This document shows, piece after piece, positions 1-8,222 of a DNA stretch of 64,000 bases. The stretch is from Myxococcales bacterium (lineage in GTDB: Bacteria; Myxococcota_A; Polyangia; Nannocystales; Nannocystaceae). Numbering within the stretch: the first letter of the stretch is position 1; each line of letters starts with the position of its first letter. The stretch is from positions 62,001-126,000 of the forward strand of contig JAAZXR010000003.1 in NCBI GenBank assembly GCA_014240065.1. The letters run 5' to 3'. The position numbers and the translations under genes were made by a program. The notes beneath the pieces were generated by a model. It saw only the letters and a program-made list of their open reading frames with translations. It was not told the origin of the DNA and did not search any database.

Positions 1-105
1 GTCGTGCGCGCTTCGGGCGAGGCTGGATGCGGGGTCGACATCGGCGGAACCTTAGCCGAGCGCGGCGCTCAACCCAAGCACAGATTGGCCGCCCGCCGCT
101 CGCCC

Positions 106-1854
106 TCAGTGGCGAGCTTTGAGCACTACGAGCGCGAATTGACCTGCGCGCGGGCCGCTCTCTACCCGGCTCACCGCGAGCCCCCACGCCTCGTTGAGCG
201 CCACCTGGACGCCGACAAAGTCGGCCATGGCCAACGCCTCATATTCGCTCGCGAAGGCGCGGTGAAGCGCGATCTCAGCGAAGCCGAGGTTGAACGCCGC
301 CTGTTCGTATCCGCCCAACGAGTCCTCGCCACCTGCGATCCGCGCCGCCAACTCCGTCGCGATTCCAGTGAGCGCGCCGTTCACCCTGACGTTCGCGAGG
401 CCGCGCTTGGCCCGCGTCGAGCTCACCGCCGAGAGGACGCTCGCGGTGAGGTCGCCCGCGGGTCCAGCCCCCGACTCCCGGTAGAAGTTCTGGGTGACAT
501 AGATCGGCACCGGCGCGATCTCGGCGGGCGTCTCCGGCGGGCTGAGCACCACACCGATCCCGAGGTGGGTCACGTCGTCCGCCAAAATATTGGCCCGGTG
601 ACTCGGGCTGTCCATCAGGCTCCGATGGATCTCATGCGGTCCGTATCCCCGCGCGACGTTCTCGCGAATCACAGCGCCGCGGAGCTGTGCCCCGGCGAAC
701 CTCTCTATCGCGCTCCCAGATCGCGGAGAGATGTGTCCGACGTAGCGGTGCTCGACCATATCTTCGCTGTGCGAGCTCGCGACTCTCGCGGCTTCCTCGC
801 TCCACTGGAGTCGAGCAAGACCCGCCTCCGCGCGCACTTCATTGGCGAGTTCGTAGAGTCGGCGCGCGAGCTGCTGCGTCGAAGCGTACTCGGCCGGGCG
901 CTCCCGGAGATAGCTGACCGCGTCCGGGAGTTGTTCACCGCACGCCACCGGAAAATTCGCGGCCACCTCCACCCCGTGGCTGCCCTCGCATAACACCTCC
1001 ACCTGCACCACGCCGGGCTCGCTCGGGCACACAAAGGAGGCGTCAAAGCTGCCGTCGCTCCCGAGCACCGCGGGGAGTCGTTGCAAGCTCCCGCGGCCGT
1101 CGACCACTTCGACTCGCGGGGCTCGCCGCCGCCCAAGAAGCACGCCGCGAATCGGCACGCGGGCGTTGAGCGCCGCCGCGCGAGGCACAGGCCGCAGATC
1201 CACCGCCCGCTTGAGGTAGCTGATGATGAGGCGTGAGCGCCCCTCGTCGGTGGTCGCCACGCCCACGCCAAACAGCGCCCCCTCGCCTTCCGGGAGCGAC
1301 GAGCTCGCCTCTCGCACGAGCGCGTCCATCGAGGCCCCACACGCCTCGTGAGACGGGTCGCGCGCGCACGTCGCGTGGTCCGCCTCCACCACGAACACCG
1401 AGGGCGGAGGATCCGGGAGCCCGTGCCACGCGAGCAGACCGGAGACCAGGCCCGCGGGGAATTCTCCGGCGCTCGGCGCACCGACAGCCAAGGAGCGAGC
1501 CATGGCGCTCAACGCGGGGTCGTGGATACGCGCCTCGTTGGAGAGCACAGCGAGCAGGGAGCGCTCCGCGGCGTTGGGCCGAAACATCGAGGTTTCGCCA
1601 TATTGGATCGCCGCCTCCTCGGACGGATGAAATTCCCGGCGCTCCAAGCCGGCTCCTGGATCATCGACCGCGCGACCCGAGTTCGCCGGAGCCTGCGTCG
1701 CCTCGCCAGGCCGCCCGCACCCTACGAGCGCGAACGAGGCGAGCAGCCCGCGCCGCAGCCGCCGACACCACGCTCGCCGAAGTGGACCGGCTACGGATCC
1801 GCGACCAATCGAACCGTCGCGGCGGCGCTGGCGAGGTGGAAATCGGCGCTCCAC
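106..1854 (-). CDS. CAP/SCP-domain lipoprotein
   Basis: About 580 residues, probably exported and anchored as a lipoprotein: a basic stretch and hydrophobic core end in LVGCG, a lipobox-like site. The centre to C-terminal third (roughly residues 330-440) has CAP/SCP (PR-1-like) hallmarks: ANEVRAEAGLARLQW, HSEDM, GHISPR, ENVARG and SPSHRANIL. CAP domains occur in many secreted proteins of unknown activity; bacterial ones are often linked to the cell envelope. A further 140-residue tail (SAVSSTRAKRGLANVRVN) may be a degenerate second copy. The start is uncertain. No ATG lies near the signal peptide; GTG at 1854 gives a leader but overlaps the upstream gene by 64 bp, and a CTG near 1758 would start just before the hydrophobic core. 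It is the last gene of a three-gene operon. Confidence 0.75.
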   Translation of the reverse strand: MERRFPPRQRRRDGSIGRGSVAGPLRRAWCRRLRRGLLASFALVGCGRPGEATQAPANSGRAVDDPGAGLERREFHPSEEAAIQYGETSMFRPNAAERSLLAVLSNEARIHDPALSAMARSLAVGAPSAGEFPAGLVSGLLAWHGLPDPPPSVFVVEADHATCARDPSHEACGASMDALVREASSSLPEGEGALFGVGVATTDEGRSRLIISYLKRAVDLRPVPRAAALNARVPIRGVLLGRRRAPRVEVVDGRGSLQRLPAVLGSDGSFDASFVCPSEPGVVQVEVLCEGSHGVEVAANFPVACGEQLPDAVSYLRERPAEYASTQQLARRLYELANEVRAEAGLARLQWSEEAARVASSHSEDMVEHRYVGHISPRSGSAIERFAGAQLRGAVIRENVARGYGPHEIHRSLMDSPSHRANILADDVTHLGIGVVLSPPETPAEIAPVPIYVTQNFYRESGAGPAGDLTASVLSAVSSTRAKRGLANVRVNGALTGIATELAARIAGGEDSLGGYEQAAFNLGFAEIALHRAFASEYEALAMADFVGVQVALNEAWGLAVSRVESGPRAGQFALVVLKARH

Positions 1855-3026
1855 GTGGGCGCCAACGCGCTGCCAAACGATCGCCCCCCCCGGCTCTTGT
1901 CGATCCGGAATACGTTGACCTTGATGGTTTGGTTGGGCGCGGGCGAACATGGTGCGTCCGTGTGAGCACACACGTCGCGCCAGGGTAGCGCGAACTCGAC
2001 CTGCCATCCGAGTTCCTGGCGAGAATCGGTCGCCGCATACTGCACAGATGCCGCGGTCTTGGCTCCGCCATCCCACGCGGGGCCACCTTGACGATGCCCG
2101 GTGAACGACGCGTCGAACAAGTCGCCGTCGGGGGATCCTTGGATTTCGAGATATCCGGCTCCCTCCTTCGAGAAGACAAAGACCTCGAGCACGTCCTCCG
2201 TCCACAGGTGGGCGTCGCGACCCTCCAAGCTCGACACGATGTCGGCGTCCGTCAGCGCCCCGGCGACGTAGAGGAACTCTTCATCCCACGCCATCTTCAC
2301 CGCTGTCTCTTGACCGCCATGACGTGCGGTGACCCCTGAGAAACGGCTCTCGTACAGCGGCCATCGCCCGTCTTGCCACACCGCCTCGTTGAGGACGCCA
2401 TCGACCGTGATCGGCGCCGCGATCCGGGGCGCGCTCACCGTTCGTCCGGCGCCCGCCGTGGGGACGACGCCGAGGGTGGCCACGGTCCGCGCCCCCGCGA
2501 ACGGGCCCCGCCCCTCCCTGGCTGCTCCCTCGACCACCTCCAACACACCATCACCACAAAGCAGCTGCGCTTCGATGCTCGCGGTCCGCCACACCCACTC
2601 GTCCGACAGCGCCACCGGGAAGGTCAGCGCCTCACCCGGCGTGATCGGCCGCACCACGACGACCGTGCGCGGGTCTTCGAGGAGGCGATCTGGACGGCCA
2701 CGGTTCACGAGGCGACGAGCGGCGTCCTCTGGCGGTCTCGCGCTCACCTCCACGCGACACGCGCGCGCGACGTCGCGCCCTACGAGGGGCTCAAGCTCAA
2801 TATTAAATGGTTCACTCGGACGGATGATCTGTGGCAGCGACCGCAACACCAACCGAGCCCCGCCCTCCCATCGCCACGCCTGGTCACCGGCGACCGACCG
2901 ATACCCCGCCGACGTCTCGTGCTCGACGCAGCCCGCGCCGACCATGACCGGCACCGCGAGCGCGAACCATGCGGCCGCGCGGGACCGGGCCAGTTCGCGT
3001 CTCCACCAACGACGGCCGACCATCAA
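1791..3026 (-). CDS. CBM9-like (DOMON-type) lipoprotein
   Basis: 411 residues. The N-terminus has a basic start, a hydrophobic core and the lipobox-like VMVGAGC, so it is probably a lipoprotein. Residues from about 205 to the end look like a family 9 carbohydrate-binding-like beta-sandwich: ITVDGVLNEAVW opens it, followed by KMAWDEEFLYVAGALTD and TEDVLEVFVF, and KVNVFRIDK lies near its end. Such domains bind sugars or haem-like ligands in other proteins, but the ligand here cannot be inferred. The N-terminal 180 residues are not recognised. The start ATG at 3026 overlaps the stop of the upstream gene (ATGA), and its 3' end overlaps the following CAP lipoprotein, so the three genes are translationally coupled. 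Confidence 0.75.
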   Translation of the reverse strand: MMVGRRWWRRELARSRAAAWFALAVPVMVGAGCVEHETSAGYRSVAGDQAWRWEGGARLVLRSLPQIIRPSEPFNIELEPLVGRDVARACRVEVSARPPEDAARRLVNRGRPDRLLEDPRTVVVVRPITPGEALTFPVALSDEWVWRTASIEAQLLCGDGVLEVVEGAAREGRGPFAGARTVATLGVVPTAGAGRTVSAPRIAAPITVDGVLNEAVWQDGRWPLYESRFSGVTARHGGQETAVKMAWDEEFLYVAGALTDADIVSSLEGRDAHLWTEDVLEVFVFSKEGAGYLEIQGSPDGDLFDASFTGHRQGGPAWDGGAKTAASVQYAATDSRQELGWQVEFALPWRDVCAHTDAPCSPAPNQTIKVNVFRIDKSRGGRSFGSALAPTWSADFHLASAAATVRLVADP

Positions 3027-3706
3027 AATCGCACCAGGGCGGCGGATGGTGCCGCGGGCTGGGCGGCGACGCCGGCCCTTCCGTCAACCCCACCTGGGTT
3101 CGTCGCCGATTGAATGGCGAGCCCAGCGATGGTGCCCACGCTCGCCGCGATCAAGGACACCGCGACCCAGAAGTACCACTGATCGACCACCCGGTTGGGC
3201 TTGCCCTCGGAGGTCGGAGTCCTCGTATCGAGGGGGGCCGGGGTCGAGCGCTCGGCGCCAGCGCGCCGAAAGTCCAGAACCTCACGCTGCGTCGACGCAG
3301 GATCGTCGACGGCTCGCCCGCGCGCCAAGGCGGCCAGACGCGTCGTCGCTCCCTCCCGCTCCGCGCGCTGCGCCGGGGTCAGCGCCTCCCCCGAGTCCGC
3401 GAGCCGCTCCCACGCGGCGAGGGCCTCCACGAAGCGCCCCGCTCGCTCATGCGCGCTCGCCTCCTCCTCCACCACCGCATACAGCGACCCCTTGGCCTCC
3501 GCGCCCGCGTCCTCGGAGAGATCTCCCGGATCCAGGGCGGTCGCGGCTTGGGCCTTCGTTGGATCGTTCGCGGCCTCCCCAAGGTCAGGCGCGTCGCTCG
3601 GCGCCGGCGCGGCAGCCTCGGCGACCGCCACCATCTTAAACGTCGCCAAGAAGGCGCCGGCGACGGCGAATCTCCAAGGGAGCGGTGGAAGCGGGCGCAT
3701 ACGCAT
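3023..3706 (-). CDS. exported protein with C-terminal membrane helix
   Basis: 227 residues. The chosen ATG at 3706 begins a basic start and hydrophobic segment (FAVAGAFLATFKMVAVAEAAA), probably a signal peptide or anchor. A middle part, rich in Ala and Glu, reads like TPR helices (ASAHERAGRFVEALAAWERLAD). A second hydrophobic helix (WYFWVAVSLIAASVGTIAGL) lies near the C-terminus. This arrangement is common in uncharacterised envelope proteins of myxobacteria. It is the first gene of the operon with the CBM9-like and CAP lipoproteins. A second ATG at 3700 is equally possible. It diverges from the gene at 3823, leaving about 116 bp for two promoters. No function recognised. Confidence 0.65.
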   Translation of the reverse strand: MRMRPLPPLPWRFAVAGAFLATFKMVAVAEAAAPAPSDAPDLGEAANDPTKAQAATALDPGDLSEDAGAEAKGSLYAVVEEEASAHERAGRFVEALAAWERLADSGEALTPAQRAEREGATTRLAALARGRAVDDPASTQREVLDFRRAGAERSTPAPLDTRTPTSEGKPNRVVDQWYFWVAVSLIAASVGTIAGLAIQSATNPGGVDGRAGVAAQPAAPSAALVRF

Positions 3707-3822
3707 GGGCGGGCAGCATCGTACCACCTCTCGCCTTGGGTGACCTGGGCCGCCTGTTGGGGGCCGCCGAGCGGCCTCGCCTCCGCCGTCAATACGCGGC
3801 GCTTCGTGTACTATTCGCGGAC

Positions 3823-4599
3823 ATGGCGCGCGCAACAAAGAAGCTCGATGACCTCGCTCTCCTGTTGGAGAAAACCGGCGGAGATCCCAGACGCCTCGAG
3901 GCGGTGAAGAAGGCCCAGGGGTTCCGGCGCTCGTGGATCGAGCTCGCCGAGACGCTCTGCACCGTGCGCAAGAAGGGCGCGTTCCGCAAGTGGGGCTACG
4001 ACGACTTCTTCGTCTACTGCAAGAACGAACTCACGCTCAACAAGGCGACCGTCGAGAAACTGACCATCAGCTTCTCCACCCTCAAACGGCACGCTCCGCA
4101 GGTGCTCGCCCGCGACGGCGTCGCGAAGACCATCCCGAGCTACGAGGCCATCGACTACTACGCGAAGGTCATGGGCGACGGTGAACCCGACGATGATGGA
4201 CCGCAGGCGCCGAGAAAGAATCGCCAGGGGAAGCTGGCCCCGCCCCGCGTATCCGCTGGCGTCATGGAAGAGCTCTCCTCCGCCGTCTTCGACGAGGGAC
4301 AGCCGGTCGCGCAGCTGCGCAAGCGCTTCGACTCGGTCATTTTTCCCAAACCAAAGGGTGCCGACCAGCTCGCGGCGCTCCAACGAGCGAGCGGCGCGGC
4401 CCGCAAGCTCGCCGAGATGCTGCCGGACCTCGACGGCATCGACGAGAAGCTGCATTCGCGTCTAGAGCGCGATCTCGGGCAACTCCGAGAGCTCGTCGAA
4501 GCCCAGGCCGCGCCCCTCCGGGAGAAACTTAAGAAGCCCTCGCGGCGGACCACCGGCGCGCAGAAGAAGCCGGCGCAGAGCGCCGAGGCCATGAACTAG
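3823..4599 (+). CDS. conserved protein of unknown function
   Basis: 258 residues starting at ATG 3823, just after a divergent promoter gap. The protein is soluble, basic and largely helical. Residues 40-85 (KWGYDDFFVYCKNELTLNK, then TISFSTLKRHAPQVL) look like a helical DNA- or protein-binding unit: the alternation of Lys/Thr and hydrophobics resembles a helix-turn-helix but no standard family motif is clear. The C-terminal half is a predicted coiled coil (LERDLGQLRELVEAQAAPLREKL) followed by a lysine-rich tail. The YihY gene follows 23 bp later on the same strand, so the two may be co-transcribed. No function assigned. Confidence 0.7.
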   Translation: MARATKKLDDLALLLEKTGGDPRRLEAVKKAQGFRRSWIELAETLCTVRKKGAFRKWGYDDFFVYCKNELTLNKATVEKLTISFSTLKRHAPQVLARDGVAKTIPSYEAIDYYAKVMGDGEPDDDGPQAPRKNRQGKLAPPRVSAGVMEELSSAVFDEGQPVAQLRKRFDSVIFPKPKGADQLAALQRASGAARKLAEMLPDLDGIDEKLHSRLERDLGQLRELVEAQAAPLREKLKKPSRRTTGAQKKPAQSAEAMN

Positions 4600-4622
4600 C
4601 CGCCGTCGCCCCCCCGAGGCCC

Positions 4623-5999
4623 ATGTCCGATTCACCGCCACCTCCTATCTCGCGCAACGGCGTCCCTCGCCGACTGCGGGGGAGGGCCCAGAAGATACGA
4701 GAGTGGCTCGCACCCACCCTCCCAGAGTACGACCCTACACCGGCGCGGGCGTCATGGCTGAGTTTCGTCTACGTCCTGCGCCGATGGCTGCGGATCGATC
4801 GCTGCACGGGCCTCGCCGCGACCTTGACGGTGGAGACGCTGCTCTCGATGGTCCCGATCACCTCCGTCGTGCTGTTCTTTGTGCGGCTCATCGATCCGGC
4901 ATTCGGGAGGAAATTCCTCGAGATGGTCGCGGCGTCGCTGGTGCCCGACACCACGAGAGCCGATGAGGTGACCGACACCATCATCGAGGTGGGCGCCCGG
5001 GCCAACGTGGATCAACTCGATGGATGGGGCCTGCTCGTGGTCATCGTGCTCGCGTATTGGCTGTTCGCCACCCTCGAGAGCACCGCCAACGAGCTGTGGC
5101 GCGTGAAGCGCCGGCGCCGCATGATCACAAAGTTCACGATGTTCTACACGCTCGCGAGCCTGGCTCCCATCGTGGTGCTCTACAGCTTCGCGCAGCCGCT
5201 GCTCAACAAGTTCACCGAGACCGTGTTCGTGAACCCCTACCTCACGACCACCCTCGCGCTGATCTTCTTAAATCGATTCATGCCGAACACCTCGGTGTCC
5301 TGGAGAGCCGCGATCACCGGGGGGCTGGTGTCCGCGTCGCTGTTTGAGTTGGGGAAGTTCGCGTTCGGTCTGTATGTCTCGAGGGTGTCCATGAGCACCT
5401 ACGAGAGCGTCTACGGCGGCCTCGCCGTGTGGCCAGTGTTCCTGGTGTGGGTCTACATGTCATGGATGCTCGTTTTGTTAGGGCTGGAGGTCTCTTTTGT
5501 GGTCCATCACGGCAAGAACGTGATGCGAGAGGGGTTCGTCCCTCCGCAGCTGCGCAGCGAACAGCTGCCCCCGTCCACGCCAGGTCGAACCGCCGCGCGA
5601 ATTATGCTGGCGATCTCCGACCACTGGTACAAGCGCCGCGCGCCTTCGGATATCGAGCTTCTCACGGACCGCTTCGGTCTCGGCATCGGTCGCACGGTCC
5701 AAATGGTGGACTTCCTCGAAGACGCGGGGCTGCTCGTATCGGTGGACGGAGAGCGCGGCTACGTCCCCGCAGAACCCCTCGAGCACATCTCGTTGCGACG
5801 GATCCTCCAGCTCTTTGATCGAGATCTTCCCAACATTCGAGATGACGAGCTCTCGAGCATCTTCGCCAGCGCCGACCACACCACGGACCAGCATCTCGGA
5901 GATTTGACGCTCGCCGACCTGGTCACGCGCGCGCGGGACGAGTCCGGTGTCCCGCAGGGCGCGGCCGAGGCGCTCGCCGACGAACCCCCCGTCCCATAA
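4623..5999 (+). CDS. YihY/BrkB-family inner membrane protein
   Basis: 458 residues. The first 290 show the YihY/BrkB arrangement of about six membrane helices: LTVETLLSMVPITSVVLFF, LLVVIVLAYWLFATLEST with ELWRVKRRR after it, FYTLASLAPIVVLYSF, LFELGKFAFGLYVSR, YGGLAVWPVFLVWVYMSWM and LLGLEVSFV. The family was once called ribonuclease BN in error; its role is unknown and may involve transport. The C-terminal 150 residues lie in the cytoplasm and resemble a winged helix (DIELLTDRFGLGIGRTVQMV), an extension seen in many family members. The start ATG follows the upstream gene closely. Confident at family level, not at function. Confidence 0.9.
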   Translation: MSDSPPPPISRNGVPRRLRGRAQKIREWLAPTLPEYDPTPARASWLSFVYVLRRWLRIDRCTGLAATLTVETLLSMVPITSVVLFFVRLIDPAFGRKFLEMVAASLVPDTTRADEVTDTIIEVGARANVDQLDGWGLLVVIVLAYWLFATLESTANELWRVKRRRRMITKFTMFYTLASLAPIVVLYSFAQPLLNKFTETVFVNPYLTTTLALIFLNRFMPNTSVSWRAAITGGLVSASLFELGKFAFGLYVSRVSMSTYESVYGGLAVWPVFLVWVYMSWMLVLLGLEVSFVVHHGKNVMREGFVPPQLRSEQLPPSTPGRTAARIMLAISDHWYKRRAPSDIELLTDRFGLGIGRTVQMVDFLEDAGLLVSVDGERGYVPAEPLEHISLRRILQLFDRDLPNIRDDELSSIFASADHTTDQHLGDLTLADLVTRARDESGVPQGAAEALADEPPVP

Positions 6000-6103
6000 G
6001 CGAACGTGGCCCGCTCGCGCGCCGCCAAAGCCCGAAGGACGACCGGAGGTCTGGAGCCAACGCGCCTGTCATGGGTTTTGCATTCATCTCAAGGTGGAAC
6101 CCC

Positions 6104-6535
6104 ATGTCTCCCGACGACGCCCATCCTCTCCCCGAATACCGCTCCGATCCGCGAAACGCCCCCCGCGTCCGCATCCACACCACGGGCATCATGACCGCGA
6201 GCGCCCCAATTGGAAGTCCTACCCACGGGGTGCGCGTGCTCGATCTCTCGCTTGGAGGCGCACGAGTCCTCTCCCACCACAACTGCGTCGCCGGTCACGA
6301 GTTCAACGTGATCTTACGCTTTCAGCCCCAGCTGCTGCGGCTCCAGGCTGCCATCGTGTGGGTCAAGCCTCGAGCAAAAGGGATGTACGAGTGTGGAATC
6401 GCGATCCAACGCATCTCCGCGGAGAATCGTGCCTACCTCTCGGAAATTCTTGCGGATCGACTGCGCCCACAACGAGCGGCAAACTGTGCATTCTACCCGG
6501 CGAAGCCCGCCAATTCCTCGAGTTCATCCAGGTAG
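6104..6535 (+). CDS. PilZ-domain protein
   Basis: 143 residues. ATG 6104 is preferred because AAGGTGG lies six bases before it; an earlier in-frame ATG at 6071 has no such site. The protein fits a single PilZ domain: an RxxPR-like RNAPRVRIH, then VLDLSLGGARVL, matching the second PilZ motif (D/NxSxxG), then beta strands ending VWVKPRAKGMYECGIAI. PilZ domains often bind cyclic di-GMP; the RxxxR motif here is imperfect, so binding is possible but unproven. The Ser-rich C-terminus after LADRL may be unstructured. It stands alone, about 100 bp after the YihY gene. Another PilZ protein is encoded at 42916-43230. Confidence 0.85.
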   Translation: MSPDDAHPLPEYRSDPRNAPRVRIHTTGIMTASAPIGSPTHGVRVLDLSLGGARVLSHHNCVAGHEFNVILRFQPQLLRLQAAIVWVKPRAKGMYECGIAIQRISAENRAYLSEILADRLRPQRAANCAFYPAKPANSSSSSR

Positions 6536-6877
6536 CGGCCCGAGGACGGCGGATCGAATCGCGATCTCGGTCCGCGCATGCACAGATGGCGCGCGGTTCA
6601 TCCTGGAGGCCAGCGTTACGAACGCGCCGCTTTAATCCGCGGTGCGCCGGTAAGACAAGGCACTGAACCACCGTAAAAAGAACACGCGGCCACACGTGAC
6701 GGATGGGAGGTATTCCATCGGCGGACCCGAACGCCACGCGCCGGCGGGCGATAAACGTTCCAGCGATTCCACCGTTAAGAAAACGCACCACCGACACATC
6801 CGCCGACACTTCAGATCCGCCGTCACTCGACAACAAAAAAAAAGCGTTGTAAGGTTTCGACGTAGTGGCACCCATGC

Positions 6878-7030
6878 TTGTCATCCCAAACCATAGTGAT
6901 CGTCGGGCGCGACGGAGCGAGCTTGAGAAGGAAGCTCGCCCTGATCAACCCGACATCCTGGGACGAGAGCGCGCCGCTGCGTCTACTGAGCTTCACTTCC
7001 TCGTGGGGTGAGGTGCTCTGGAAGGAGTAA
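6878..7030 (+). CDS. possible 50-residue small protein
   Basis: A short reading frame from TTG 6878 (or GTG 6896) to TAA 7030 encodes a peptide with GRDGASLRRKLALINPTSWD and a C-terminus FTSSWGEVLWKE. It stops two bases before a strong terminator, the arrangement expected for a last gene. No clear ribosome-binding site is visible. A second overlapping frame, ATG 6874 to TGA near 7011 (MLVIPNHSDRRARRSELEKE...), is equally open, so the frame is undecided and the transcript could be non-coding. No family is recognised. Confidence 0.3.
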   Translation: MSSQTIVIVGRDGASLRRKLALINPTSWDESAPLRLLSFTSSWGEVLWKE

Positions 7031-7031
7031 G

Positions 7032-7061
7032 GCCGGGGGCACACGCCCTCGGCTTTTTTTT
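7032..7061 (+). terminator. intrinsic terminator, + strand
   Basis: GCCGGGGGC (7032-7040), loop ACAC, GCCCTCGGC (7045-7053), a 9-bp stem with one G-T pair, followed by eight T. It works only in the plus direction; the other strand has no T-run. It lies upstream of the HD-domain gene and therefore ends a separate upstream transcript. Confidence 0.85.
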
Positions 7062-7106
7062 GTCCGCAGTTGCCCGTGAACCGGCGCTGAGCGCCGTATA
7101 CTCTCG

Positions 7107-8222
7107 ATGAAGTCGGCCGTGCCGACGAGCACGCGCATGGCCCAGCGAATCCAACCGCTCTCGGAAGCGACCCGCCAACGCGCGCCCATCGCGTCGCAGG
7201 TGGGCGAAGAGCTGCTCACGTCGCCGTGGCTGCGCCGACTCCAGCGAATCAGCTTCCTCGGAACCTTGGACGCGCACCCGGGGAGCGCCCGTCCAAGCTC
7301 CCGATGGGAGCACTCGCGCGGCGTCGCCGCCCTCGGGCTGCGGGCCGCGGAAGACCTGGAGTTGAACCCTGAGCAGACCCGCTACCTCGTCGCCGCCTGC
7401 ATGCTTCACGACGTCGGACACTTCCCGCTCTCCCACGCGGCGGAGGCCGCCTTTCGCCGGCGCTGCGGGGCCGATCACCACCAGCTTGGCCGGTGGATCG
7501 TGCATGGCGACGGCCCGATTCCGCGCGCCAGGTCCTTGGCCCCTGTCCTTGAGCGCGCAGATCTCGTCCCCGCCGAGGTGTGGTCGATCATCGATCCCGC
7601 GGCCTCCGTCGGCGGCGTCGCTCGGCTCGCCCCGCTGCTCAACGCAGCCATCAACCTCGACACCCTCGACGGGATCCCGCGGGTCGCCAAGACATTTCGG
7701 CGCCGAACGCCACCGGCGAATGACAGCCGAATCTTCGCGTGGGTGGACGACGCCCTCGCCCTGCGTCCCGAGGCCCTCCCCCACCTCGATCGATTCTGGC
7801 GCTCCAAAGACGTCGTCTACGATCAGATCATCAACCTCCCGAGCAATATCCTCGCGGAGGCGCAGCTGTGCGACGCGGTCGATGAGGCGTTCGTAGACCT
7901 CGAGATCGGCGGCATCCTCGACCTCGACGATGAGCGATTCCATCAAGCGCTCGCGGAGAATGGCGCCTCCGTTCAGGTCAACGTTCGCCACGACCAGGAC
8001 TTTTCTCTCCAGGACCGAGCCGGCTGGGGCCAAATCGTGATTCGAAATCGAAAGCGATACGCGGTGCGCGAAGACGTACAGGCCTCCCCCGGCGGCCTCG
8101 CTCAACACGCCTGGCACCTGCGGTACCGCCACACCAAGGGGCCGGCCTACCTGGTGGCCCGGCGCGAGCAGCTCGAGCTTCCGGGGCTCCGCACCCTCGA
8201 GCTTGAGAGGCCGGACCTGTGA
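7107..8222 (+). CDS. HD-domain phosphohydrolase
   Basis: 371 residues. An HD superfamily metal-dependent phosphohydrolase: RWEHSRGV (His69), MLHDVGHFPLSH (His101-Asp102, His105, His110) and a later Asp in NLDTLDGIPR supply the H...HD...D metal ligands. The pattern RWEHSRG then HDVGHFPLSH is that of the dGTPase-like group (COG1078 type). Substrate unknown; family members act on dNTPs or other phosphate esters. A second ATG at 7137 is possible, giving a protein ten residues shorter. Its stop overlaps the GTG of the nucleotidyltransferase-like gene at 8219, so the two are made together and probably act in one process. A terminator just upstream separates it from earlier transcription. Confidence 0.85.
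   Translation: MKSAVPTSTRMAQRIQPLSEATRQRAPIASQVGEELLTSPWLRRLQRISFLGTLDAHPGSARPSSRWEHSRGVAALGLRAAEDLELNPEQTRYLVAACMLHDVGHFPLSHAAEAAFRRRCGADHHQLGRWIVHGDGPIPRARSLAPVLERADLVPAEVWSIIDPAASVGGVARLAPLLNAAINLDTLDGIPRVAKTFRRRTPPANDSRIFAWVDDALALRPEALPHLDRFWRSKDVVYDQIINLPSNILAEAQLCDAVDEAFVDLEIGGILDLDDERFHQALAENGASVQVNVRHDQDFSLQDRAGWGQIVIRNRKRYAVREDVQASPGGLAQHAWHLRYRHTKGPAYLVARREQLELPGLRTLELERPDL

Larger units (their letters stand above)
6536..7106. other. 571-bp gap with short transcript candidate
   Basis: Between the PilZ gene and the HD-domain gene. The first 300 bases hold no convincing gene. An A-tract (9 A) near 6835 is flanked by the short inverted repeat ACAAC/GTTGT. The second half contains two overlapping short plus-strand reading frames followed directly by a strong intrinsic terminator (separate entries), suggesting a small transcript of its own. 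Confidence 0.6.

Noticed and set aside
4-993. Long plus-strand reading frame opposite the CAP lipoprotein
   Set aside because: Arg/Ala-rich translation typical of a GC-rich shadow; the minus frame has clear CAP motifs.
2329-3639. 436-residue plus-strand frame
   Set aside because: Pro/Arg/Ser-rich low-complexity translation opposite a CBM9-like gene and its neighbour.
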